DNA of 10,884 bases from Chloroflexota bacterium. GTDB taxonomy: Bacteria; Chloroflexota; Dehalococcoidia; Lucifugimonadales; Lucifugimonadaceae. The stretch is taken from contig JAJCYX010000036.1 in the NCBI GenBank assembly GCA_029262715.1, positions 1 through 10,884 of the forward strand, in the 5' to 3' direction. The number at the start of each line of letters is the position of its first letter. The stretch's first letter is position 1. Below the pieces are notes generated by a model. It saw only the letters and a list, made by a program, of their open reading frames with translations, ran no database searches and had not been told where the DNA came from. Positions 1 through 6,340 of the stretch are shown here, in pieces. Position numbers and translations under genes: made by a program.

Positions 1-1
1 T

Positions 2-1243
2 AAGTACGTTCCCGAAGACTTGAGGCTCCATCTCATGGTCAGTAACCTCAGAGGTGTTCCATATGAGATTCCGTTCGCTGGTCTCCAGGACAAGAGCCAT
101 CAGATGTCATCGCACGCTGATCAGATGAACTTCTCGATCAAGGAATCTTCGAGCGGTGCCTCAACGGATGATGTCGGTTACGCTCAGCTCATCTGGGACA
201 GATATCAGGAAGATGACTGGAAGAAGCTTGCCAACGCTTCTCTGGCTAGCTCTGCATTCCCGCTTGCATTTATCCCAAGGCGGCTCGAACGTTCATCTGA
301 CGATTATGACCGGAAAGAATGGTTCGTCAGTACTGATGCATCTTCCGGTGGGCCATGCTTCGAATTCAAACCGGTGCCCCCCAAGTGGGGCAACAACAAG
401 AAACCGGACCCTTACATATTCACAAGCGTGGATGGAGGAATGCTAAACAATGAACCGTTTGATGTTGCCTACAGGGCAATCGTGGATCGCAAACGGGGAT
501 TCAACCAGCGTGAAGGCGATAAGGCAGATCGCGCCGTATTGATGATTGATCCGTTCCCAAATACGGTCGATTTCGAGAAATATCAGGAAGACCGTACTTT
601 ACTTGAGCTCATTGGCGACATGTATGGCGCTGTCACGGCACAGGTTTCGTTTAAGAAAGACGACGTCGCCCTGGCGAGCAACACCAATATCTACAGTCGA
701 TTCCTGATCGCACCGAGGCGACGAGTGAACGGCGATCCGGTGGACAACCCGCTTGCGAGCGGCAGCTTGGGCCACTTTGGCGGATTTCTGGATCACAGGT
801 TCAGAGAGCACGATTTCCTGTTGGGCAGGGCGAATTGTCGAAGTTTTTTGCAAAACCACTTTGTGCTGCATGAGGACAATCCACTTTTTGACGATGCTAC
901 GCGTAATAGCGGGTTGTATCGCTCAAAGAACGATCCGGACTACATCCAGATCGTTCCCTTGATGGGCGATCTTGCGATCAAACCGGACGAGAAGCTGAAA
1001 GAGATCCCATGGCCAAAAAACTACACCGAAGATGATCTTAAAAAGCTGAAAACGGGAATAGAGACCAGGGTTGACGCAGTATTTAAGACGGCTTTAGGCC
1101 AGTATCTTTCGGCCCGGAAATCATGGCCCATCAAGTGGGCGATTCGATTGTACTGGTGGGCGCGTGCGCGGAAGCGGGTCACAAACAAGCTGGCGGGATC
1201 AGTGCAGAAATCTCTCGAAGAGTGGAAGCTCTGGAAGAAGTAA
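2..1243 (+). CDS. Patatin-like phospholipase family protein, 3' part (5' end outside window)
   Basis: The frame is open from base 2, so the TTG at 20 is an internal leucine and the true start lies upstream. Family role: patatin-like hydrolases cleave acyl esters of lipids with a Ser-Asp dyad. Visible here are the segment NLRGVPYEIPF near the left edge, the ASSAFPLAF segment (about bases 242-268) and the SVDGGMLNNEPF motif, whose Asp (codon 431-433) is the expected catalytic aspartate of the D-G-G/A motif. The nucleophile motif GxSxG and the oxyanion glycines should lie in the missing N-terminal part. No signal peptide can be judged. The C-terminal third is basic (RLYWWARARKR near 1147-1180) and may contact membrane. 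The gene ends 19 bases before the convergent PHP gene. Family assignment is fairly secure; substrate is unknown. Confidence 0.82.
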   Translation, partial: KYVPEDLRLHLMVSNLRGVPYEIPFAGLQDKSHQMSSHADQMNFSIKESSSGASTDDVGYAQLIWDRYQEDDWKKLANASLASSAFPLAFIPRRLERSSDDYDRKEWFVSTDASSGGPCFEFKPVPPKWGNNKKPDPYIFTSVDGGMLNNEPFDVAYRAIVDRKRGFNQREGDKADRAVLMIDPFPNTVDFEKYQEDRTLLELIGDMYGAVTAQVSFKKDDVALASNTNIYSRFLIAPRRRVNGDPVDNPLASGSLGHFGGFLDHRFREHDFLLGRANCRSFLQNHFVLHEDNPLFDDATRNSGLYRSKNDPDYIQIVPLMGDLAIKPDEKLKEIPWPKNYTEDDLKKLKTGIETRVDAVFKTALGQYLSARKSWPIKWAIRLYWWARARKRVTNKLAGSVQKSLEEWKLWKK

Positions 1244-1262
1244 CCCGGGGGTGTGCTCTGAC

Positions 1263-2189
1263 TTAACCTCTTCCATCCAGAAACACCGGTTGTGTCCAGG
1301 CGAGGTTGCCGGTTGACGAGTGCACCGTTGCGCGGACATAGGTGTCGGACGGACTCGGTGTGTAGCTTGCCGTGAGACCGTCAACTGAATCGAGTATCTG
1401 GCCGTTCAGGCCGTGGAACACCGTAGTGTATTTGGCAGGGCTCATATCGCCGTTTTCTGGCTCAATCTCCAGCGTGATGCCCTTCGCAGACACCGCCATG
1501 TCGCCAATCTCTACTCCGTTTGACGCATAGAACTCACCCTGGTCTATCGCCTCTAGCACCGACGGGAGATCGAGCTTCTCGGTGCGCGTCTGCACCCAGC
1601 CGCGGCCCGGGTTGGACCTTCCTGCGGTGAACTCGCCGGTGTAGTGGTGGGCATCATCGACTGCCAGCCCCCAGACCGTCTTGCCTGCCGAAAGCAGGCG
1701 GTCCCAAATTTCTTCAGCGCTCAGAGTCCCACCGCCGCCGAAGTTGTTAACAGCCGGATGGCCGTTGTAGACCTCGAGGAATCTGTAGCCATCGACCTGC
1801 AGCAGTTCGTCCGCTGAAAACGCCCACTTGAAGTTTGGGTGATTGATGGAGGCCAGCCCGCCAGCCTCGACGATTCTGCGTACATTCTCTTGCAGCGTCT
1901 CCGTGACCGAGTCGCTCTCAAACGGCTCGACGAGGTGCTTCACACCGTAGCCGTTGATGTGTACTGGGAGGTCCCGGGAATTGGCCGTGACCTCCTCGCC
2001 CGGAACCAGTAGCGGCCACTTATTTGATCCCGCTTCGACATCGCTGAATATGGTCAGATGATTGTGGTCTGAGATGCACAGCCAGTCGTACCCATGCTCC
2101 TCATACCAGCCGGCAACGTGCTCAGGTGGTGCGTCTCCGTCACTGTTTGTGGTGTGTGTATGGAGGTTGCCCTTGCGCCAGGTTTTCAT
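1263..2189 (-). CDS. PHP-domain metal-dependent hydrolase (CehA/McbA-like)
   Basis: Protein of 308 residues carrying the PHP metal-site motifs in order: HTHTTNSDG (His10, His12, Asp17), ISDHNH (Asp41, His42, His44), PGEEV (Glu65, Glu66), VHINGYG (His77), INHPNF (His117) and VDDAHH (Asp178, Asp179, His181). This is the full ligand set expected for a di- or trinuclear PHP hydrolase such as the CehA/McbA group, which includes carbaryl esterases and many uncharacterised hydrolases. Residues from about 215 to the end form a beta-rich tail often seen in this group. There is no signal peptide, so it is probably cytoplasmic. The ATG overlaps the amidase stop as ATGA, implying translational coupling and a shared substrate pathway. 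The exact substrate (phosphoester, carboxylester or carbamate) cannot be read from sequence. Confidence 0.85.
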   Translation of the reverse strand: MKTWRKGNLHTHTTNSDGDAPPEHVAGWYEEHGYDWLCISDHNHLTIFSDVEAGSNKWPLLVPGEEVTANSRDLPVHINGYGVKHLVEPFESDSVTETLQENVRRIVEAGGLASINHPNFKWAFSADELLQVDGYRFLEVYNGHPAVNNFGGGGTLSAEEIWDRLLSAGKTVWGLAVDDAHHYTGEFTAGRSNPGRGWVQTRTEKLDLPSVLEAIDQGEFYASNGVEIGDMAVSAKGITLEIEPENGDMSPAKYTTVFHGLNGQILDSVDGLTASYTPSPSDTYVRATVHSSTGNLAWTQPVFLDGRG

Positions 2190-3631
2190 CGCGCCACTTC
2201 CACCAGTTCAGGTGTCTTTCCAGCCCACGGTCTTGCCTGCTCGAAAGCTGCTGATGCGCGCAGCACCGTTGCTTCGTCCCTCATATCACCAACAACCTGG
2301 AGGCCGATCGGCATACCGTTGTTATCGAAGCCGCAGGGCACGCTGGCTGCCGGGTTGCCGGTCAGGTTGAAGAAGTAGGTGTACGGGATGAATCCCCAGC
2401 GTCGCTCGTTAACGGCTGTGCCGTTGATCTCTGCAGGCGGCTTGTCGATCTCAAACGCGCCGGTAGCAGTGACCGGCGTCAGCAGGAGGTCGAAGTCCTC
2501 GAAGAACCGGTTAGTGTAGTTACGGTAGAAGCCGGTGGCGTTCAGAGAGTTCATGTAGTCGGCAGCCGAAAGCGCCTTGCCCCGCTCCAGGTTCTCCCTG
2601 AAATAGCCGGTCAACTGAACGGCCGTCTCAGGGTTGTCGAGCAGTCTTGCGAACCGCGAATAGCCGCTGGCACAGAAGAAGTTCATGAACTTGCGTTCGA
2701 TCTCCGGGTGCGGCTCCGGGGCAAACTCGACCTCTTCGACATCTGCTCCCATGTCATTGAACGCATTCGCCGCCTTTTTCACTGCGTCCCAGACAGCGGG
2801 ATCACACGGTGCGCCGCCAAGGCTTGATGTGTCGAAACCGATGCGTAGTTTTTTAACTCCCAGGTCAAGCCCGCTTGTGAAGTCGGGCGGTGCATCGGTG
2901 ATTGTGCCGTACTCGGCATCGTGCGACGGACCGGAAATCACGTTCATGAAAACCGCTGAGTCGAGCACGTTCCATGTCATTGGGCCGACTGACGAGTTGT
3001 TGATCAGGGGGTACGTCCCGGCGTGGCGCCTGGGTACTCGGCCCTGAGTTGCCTTGAGGCCGAAGATTCCAGACAGAGCGGCGGGGATGCGAACCGAGCC
3101 GCCGCCGTCGCTGCCCTGCGCAATTGCGGTGATGCCTGCAGCCACCGATGCGCCCGCGCCGCCGCTTGAGCCGCCGGGAGTGCGAGCGGTGTCCCAGGGG
3201 TTGCGGCATGGACCGAAGACCCGATTTTCTGTGGTGCCTGCGTGACCGTATTCAGGCGTATTGGTCTTGCCGATGATGATGCCACCCGCGTTGCGAATGC
3301 GTTCGACGCTGAGTGCGTCGGAGTCGGCGGTCTCGTCGTCCGGGAGCGAGCCGTGGGTCATGCGGACGCCTTTGACCCCTTCGAGGTCCTTGATCGGGAC
3401 GGGAATGCCGTGAAGGGGGCCGAGGTCACCGCCATCTACGACCGCTTGCTCGGCCGTTTTTGCATCGGCCATCGCCTGTTCGTGCATGACAGTGATGTAT
3501 GCGCCAAGTTGCGGATTCAGGGCGTCGATGCGGTTGAGCGTCCACTCCATCAAATCAACAGGTGAGAGCTCTTTGTTGCGGATGCGAGCAGCGAGTTCGG
3601 TAGCTGGAACGTAGGCAAAGTTGTCTGGCAT
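2186..3631 (-). CDS. Amidase signature family hydrolase
   Basis: Amidase-signature enzyme that hydrolyses a C-N amide bond with a Ser-cisSer-Lys triad. From the ATG at 3631 the protein is 481 residues, the usual length. Catalytic Lys81 lies in PVPIKDLEG, cis-Ser155 in TPGGSSGG, and nucleophile Ser179 in QGSDGGGSVRIPA; the 24-residue spacing between the two serines matches the family. The frame extends upstream to a GTG at 3700, but those 23 residues are Ser/Arg/Thr-rich and unlike the family, whereas MPDNFAYVPATELAARI is a typical amidase N-terminus, so 3631 is preferred. It is the first gene of a two-gene operon with the PHP hydrolase. It could be an acylamidase, aryl-amidase or nitrilase-coupled amidase. 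The Asp-tRNA/Glu-tRNA amidotransferase subunit GatA is less likely because no gatB or gatC is next to it. Confidence 0.9.
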   Translation of the reverse strand: MPDNFAYVPATELAARIRNKELSPVDLMEWTLNRIDALNPQLGAYITVMHEQAMADAKTAEQAVVDGGDLGPLHGIPVPIKDLEGVKGVRMTHGSLPDDETADSDALSVERIRNAGGIIIGKTNTPEYGHAGTTENRVFGPCRNPWDTARTPGGSSGGAGASVAAGITAIAQGSDGGGSVRIPAALSGIFGLKATQGRVPRRHAGTYPLINNSSVGPMTWNVLDSAVFMNVISGPSHDAEYGTITDAPPDFTSGLDLGVKKLRIGFDTSSLGGAPCDPAVWDAVKKAANAFNDMGADVEEVEFAPEPHPEIERKFMNFFCASGYSRFARLLDNPETAVQLTGYFRENLERGKALSAADYMNSLNATGFYRNYTNRFFEDFDLLLTPVTATGAFEIDKPPAEINGTAVNERRWGFIPYTYFFNLTGNPAASVPCGFDNNGMPIGLQVVGDMRDEATVLRASAAFEQARPWAGKTPELVEVAR

Positions 3632-3694
3632 GGTGAGGTTCTCGGTTGTGACATTTCGAGACGACGTACGAGATGCGTGACGATACTGGGACGT

Positions 3695-3707
3695 TCTCAC
3701 CGTGAGA
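3695..3707. promoter_or_regulatory. Palindrome and TTGACA box upstream of the amidase operon
   Basis: TCTCAC-C-GTGAGA is a 13-base palindrome with 6-base arms, 64 bases upstream of the preferred amidase ATG. On the minus strand a perfect TTGACA (3719-3714) sits just upstream, so the palindrome lies where a repressor would block a promoter. No convincing -10 box follows at 16-18 bases, so the promoter itself is uncertain. Candidate operator only. Confidence 0.3.
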
Positions 3708-3777
3708 GCAGGATGTCAATGCGCGGCGAGCCGTGGCGAGGACTGGCATCATATCCAGGATTTGGGAGCGGTTGAGC

Positions 3778-3834
3778 CTACACCAACTTCTCGGCTTCCC
3801 GCAGCGCGTCGTAGGCGTGCTGAAGTGGACACAT
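3778..3834 (-). pseudogene. C-terminal remnant of a TIM-barrel sugar-phosphate isomerase/epimerase paralogue
   Basis: On the minus strand the last codons before a TAG stop read HAYDALREAEKLV. The intact epimerase at 5418-6239 ends FCFDALRNAEKSV. Aligned from the stop, 8 of 11 residues and 28 of 36 bases agree (3778-3813 against 5418-5453). Upstream of about 3825 the similarity ends and the DNA becomes very AT-rich, so only the tail of the gene survives here. It lies directly upstream of the amidase on the same strand, as if an epimerase once preceded amidase and PHP in one operon. No start or barrel core is present, so it cannot be functional. The similarity is short, but both the frame and the stop position coincide. 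Confidence 0.55.
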
Positions 3835-3859
3835 AGAATTTGCAACGAATATCACAATA

Positions 3860-3888
3860 TTTACTGCTTATCATTCTATAGTTAATAT
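3860..3888 (+). promoter_or_regulatory. Putative sigma70-type promoter of the Lys-Gly peptide gene
   Basis: TTTACT (3860-3865) and TAATAT (3883-3888) are spaced by 17 bases, each matching four of six consensus positions. They sit in a stretch where only 15 of 60 bases (3841-3900) are G or C, in sharp contrast to the flanks. A start near 3895 would give a leader of about 45 bases before the peptide ATG. Confidence 0.45.
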
Positions 3889-3940
3889 GAAAATATCATG
3901 GCCGTTAGGTTGTAAACTTGTTCGATAAGGAAGATTTGAT

Positions 3941-4090
3941 ATGAGTAAATATGAAATAGTCGCTAAAGGTGGTGGTAAGGGCGGAGGTGGCAAAGGTGGC
4001 GGTGGAAAAGGCGGTGGCGGTAAGGGCGGTTGGCCCAGCACGACTGGCAATCCATCCGGTGGCGGCAGAGGCAACGGTCCTAGTAAGTAA
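3941..4090 (+). CDS. 49-residue Lys-Gly repeat small protein
   Basis: A strong Shine-Dalgarno AAGGAAG (3928-3934) lies 6 bases before the ATG. The peptide begins MSKYEIVA, then has lysines at 9, 13, 18, 23 and 28 separated by glycine runs: one GGG, then three exact KGGGG pentads at 13-27. KGGW (28-31) follows, then a Pro/Ser/Thr/Asn/Gly tail with GGGRGNG and a C-terminal Lys. Glycines are spelled ggt, ggc or gga and lysines aaa or aag in different orders in each pentad, so the repeat is kept at protein level and is not a simple DNA repeat. It has no cysteine and no hydrophobic segment. I do not recognise a family. It could be a secreted or modified (RiPP-like) peptide, a flexible nucleic-acid or membrane-surface binder, or a structural peptide; no maturation enzyme is in the window. 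It is followed on the same strand by membrane-protein reading frames and a lipoprotein. Confidence 0.7.
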   Translation: MSKYEIVAKGGGKGGGGKGGGGKGGGGKGGWPSTTGNPSGGGRGNGPSK

Positions 4091-4163
4091 GCTCAGCACT
4101 GGACGAAATAGTCACCTATGATTGGCCATACGACTGGAGGCCAACCGGTGGCGATTGAGCGAA

Positions 4164-4388
4164 ATGCGAGACGGGAAACCGAGCGTAGGTGTTTTGGCAC
4201 TCGGTGTGATCGCGTTTCTCGTGCTGTTGATGGACGTGCTTCTGATATTCGTGATGCTGTTCGCCATTTGGAGATCCTCTGATGAGCGCTTCCTCGACGT
4301 CGTTGGTGTCACGGGGTTTCTGTTGGTGATGCTCGCGTTTGGCCTGGCTTGCGGTTCCGGGATCGTATATCGGAGCTTTGGTGCCTAA
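4164..4388 (+). CDS. Small two-helix membrane protein (first half of a possibly split gene)
   Basis: From ATG 4164 this is 74 residues: a short charged N-terminus (MRDGKPS), a long hydrophobic helix at about 8-36, a charged loop RSSDERFLD, and a second helix at about 44-68. The frame also offers TTG starts at 4122 and 4155. The best Shine-Dalgarno nearby, GGAGG at 4136-4140, is instead placed 7 bases before a GTG at 4148 that is in a different frame. That leaves the start uncertain and raises the chance of a frameshift near 4180. The frame ends at TAA 4386-4388, but the same frame continues beyond it with two more hydrophobic helices. No family recognised. It lies 73 bases after the Lys-Gly peptide, and if expressed would be an inner-membrane protein. 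Confidence 0.5.
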   Translation: MRDGKPSVGVLALGVIAFLVLLMDVLLIFVMLFAIWRSSDERFLDVVGVTGFLLVMLAFGLACGSGIVYRSFGA

Positions 4389-4577
4389 TCAGGCCTTGCA
4401 ACTCAGCGACGGCCACTATTCTCAGCATTGGCCCGCATCGGCCTGTTCGCCGCAGTTTTTTTAGTGGCGTTTTCAGGGTTGGGTATTTTCGCCTCTGTAG
4501 CATTCATTATGTTTTACTTTATTCCAACGACCGCACTTCTATTTTTTCTATCCGTGATCAACCTTGGACGACAGTAA
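4389..4577 (+). pseudogene. Downstream in-frame half of the membrane protein (two further helices)
   Basis: Immediately after TAA 4386-4388, and in the same frame, 62 codons stay open to TAA 4575-4577. They encode a basic segment (TQRRPLF), a hydrophobic helix around ARIGLFAAVFLVAFSGLGIF, and a second around FIPTTALLFFLSVI. A separate gene could start only at TTG 4428, which has no Shine-Dalgarno. The simplest reading is a four-helix membrane protein broken by one stop codon, by mutation or by sequencing error. A T7 run (4456-4462) lies in this part. Two independent small proteins remain possible. Confidence 0.4.
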
Positions 4578-4649
4578 TAGCATCCATCTACGGCATAAAA
4601 TTTGCACGTGTTCGAAACCGCGATTACGCCTACGTTGGAGGAACTGCAT

Positions 4650-5396
4650 CTGTCAAAGAGCAATATCAAATCGTCTCTATTTCTTCTCCTTTTGACTGTC
4701 TTTGTCGGTTGTTCTAGCGCGGCATCGATTGAGACACAAAGCGCTGGTGTGCCGAACATCAGTGAGCGATTCGATCTGTCAGAGCTGGATGCGGTTGCAA
4801 CTGAGGCTGAGATCATCCGGTTGCTCGAATCAGGGCACGTGATGTACCTCCGACTGGAGTCGTTCAACAGCATTGGAGTCAAGAGTCCTTCCTGCTCCTC
4901 ACCGCCCGATATCATCGATGGAAAAGAGTGCAATGACTGGCCGGACAGGTTAGTCATCGAAAGCTGGAGGACGGCTGACCCATCCGGGCGCGTAGGTGAG
5001 TTCTATGGCCGTTATTCTGATCCCAATGGAAACCTCTTAGCCATCGGCCTCCAGGACAAATGGACCGATTCCGAGACCGGAGAGAAGTGGCGCGAAGGGC
5101 CTTTCGGCGGCTCCGGCTTGGTGGGACTGGTTGAGAGCGCGTCTACCGTGATCGACCGCCTGGTATCGAGCGGTTTGGAACTGGTAGAAGGCGTTTATCT
5201 CGGCAGGCCAAGCGTTGTCGTGCCGCGTAGCCTGGAGAATGAATACCAGGTTGCGAATCCACTGCTGTTCCGGGAGACAAGATGGCAAGAGGTTGAGGGT
5301 GGCCCTCGCTTAAAGATCAGCGAAATCAAAGTAGTAGACTTTGCAATGCTGCCGCCAGACTCGCTCCCACCGTTCGCTCAAGCGTCAGATCGATGA
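4650..5396 (+). CDS. Predicted lipoprotein of unknown function, probable CTG start
   Basis: The frame is open from 4602 (TTG), but the only good ribosome site, GGAGGAA at 4637-4643, is 6 bases before CTG 4650. Starting there gives a compact lipoprotein signal: MSKSNIK, then SSLFLLLLTVFVG, then Cys21 followed by SSAAS. The lipobox is FVGC, with Phe at -3 less usual than Leu. The mature part of about 227 residues has an acidic segment, two cysteines (SCSSPPD and KECNDW) that could form a disulfide, and a mixed beta-rich region with repeated W/E/G motifs (LVIESWRTADPSG, EFYGRYSDPNG). No family recognised. It is the last gene of the plus-strand block and ends 21 bases before the convergent epimerase stop. 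It is expected to be anchored on the outer face of the cytoplasmic membrane, or on the outer membrane if the host is diderm. Confidence 0.65.
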   Translation: MSKSNIKSSLFLLLLTVFVGCSSAASIETQSAGVPNISERFDLSELDAVATEAEIIRLLESGHVMYLRLESFNSIGVKSPSCSSPPDIIDGKECNDWPDRLVIESWRTADPSGRVGEFYGRYSDPNGNLLAIGLQDKWTDSETGEKWREGPFGGSGLVGLVESASTVIDRLVSSGLELVEGVYLGRPSVVVPRSLENEYQVANPLLFRETRWQEVEGGPRLKISEIKVVDFAMLPPDSLPPFAQASDR

Positions 5397-5417
5397 ACTC
5401 CCGCGAAACACTAGAAC

Positions 5418-6239
5418 TTAAACCGACTTCTCTGCGTTCCGCAGTGCGTCGAAGCAGAACGTTGCCGTGCCCCACGGGTCGTAGTCGGGCTGAAGTGACT
5501 GCTGCACGCTGACTTCAGCGAAGTCGGGCAAGTTGCCGAGGTCGTTCTCCCGTAAGGAGCGCAGGAAGAGTGGGATGTCTATCGTGCCGGCTCCTGGCAG
5601 GCAGTACTGGACTTTACCGTCAACCTTTTCGCCATCCTTGATGTGAACCATTGATGAGTACGGCGCGCAAGTCTCAACGCTGTGGGCAACCTCGGCTCCT
5701 TCAACGTAGAAGTGCGAGATGTCGAGGTCCAGCGTCAGGTTCGGATGCTTCGTCTGCTCCATCATCCACGCCGCCTTCTCAGGAGTCTCGAAGTCCGTTC
5801 CTGCGTGCGGTTCAATGGCGATGATGGCGTTGTGGTCTGCCGCAAGATCCGCGAGGCGCAGGAAGGCGTCTTTGATCTGCTCCTTACCTGTGTCCCACGC
5901 TGGGGCCGAGTGGCCCGCGGTTGTAGTCATCAGGATTGGCGAATCGTCGTAGTGCATCCGGCCCGCCATGCGCAGCTTAGCCAGCGTTTTGTCCATCTCG
6001 CGCTGGTCATCGAGAGCGCAGACGTCGATGTTGCCGAAGAAGATTGCCGAAGGGAACCCGAGGCTCTTGGATAGAGCAGCGAGCTTGATCTGTTGCGGCG
6101 GCTTGAAGTTGTCCGGCGACGTGGGCCAGATGTCACCCATCGCTATCTCTATTGCTTCATAGCCGATCTCCCGAATCTTTGGCAGTGCCTCGAACGGGTC
6201 GACCATTGAGAGGGCGTAGGTGGAGTAGCCGAGTTTCAT
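5418..6239 (-). CDS. Sugar phosphate isomerase/epimerase-like TIM barrel (xylose isomerase-like)
   Basis: Protein of 273 residues of the AP-endonuclease-2/xylose-isomerase-like TIM-barrel superfamily, which includes tagatose/fructose epimerases, hydroxypyruvate isomerase and IolE-type dehydratases. The N-terminus MKLGYSTYAL and IGYEAIEIAMGD form the first two strands. Candidate metal ligands are Glu143 (IAIEPHAG), Asp173/His176 (LDLDISHF), His199 (VHIKDGE) and Glu242 (FAEVS), one per expected strand, so the site looks complete. A GAAGA ribosome site lies just upstream of ATG 6239. The C-terminal codons resemble the scrap at 3778-3834. The plus-strand block separates it from the amidase operon on the same strand, suggesting they were once contiguous. 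The substrate is not deducible; annotation as epimerase is at superfamily level. Confidence 0.82.
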   Translation of the reverse strand: MKLGYSTYALSMVDPFEALPKIREIGYEAIEIAMGDIWPTSPDNFKPPQQIKLAALSKSLGFPSAIFFGNIDVCALDDQREMDKTLAKLRMAGRMHYDDSPILMTTTAGHSAPAWDTGKEQIKDAFLRLADLAADHNAIIAIEPHAGTDFETPEKAAWMMEQTKHPNLTLDLDISHFYVEGAEVAHSVETCAPYSSMVHIKDGEKVDGKVQYCLPGAGTIDIPLFLRSLRENDLGNLPDFAEVSVQQSLQPDYDPWGTATFCFDALRNAEKSV

Positions 6240-6340
6240 TGTTTGTCTTCGTTTTTTGGTGCTGCTGGCGGTGGCCAGTTCCTATGAAGTTAAGGTGCTA
6301 AGCCAACGGAAAAGCACCGACCGTACAGCCCTACGCCGCT

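Noticed and set aside
3555..3845. Minus-strand frame of 96 codons overlapping the amidase start
   Set aside because: Out of frame with both the amidase and the epimerase tail, with Cys/Ser/Arg-rich composition typical of shadow frames.
3965..4030. Microsatellite or CRISPR-like DNA repeat
   Set aside because: The 15-base units differ by synonymous changes and form a single open frame with a ribosome site, so it is a coding repeat.
3871..4074. Minus-strand frame rich in proline (LPPPP repeats) opposite the Lys-Gly peptide
   Set aside because: It is the antisense of the glycine repeats (GGN read as NCC); the sense strand has the ribosome site and promoter, the antisense has neither.
4349..4717. 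Plus-strand frame of 122 codons across the membrane gene and lipoprotein start
   Set aside because: Low-complexity Ser/Arg/Phe/Cys-rich translation without helices; the other frame gives clear membrane segments and a lipoprotein signal.
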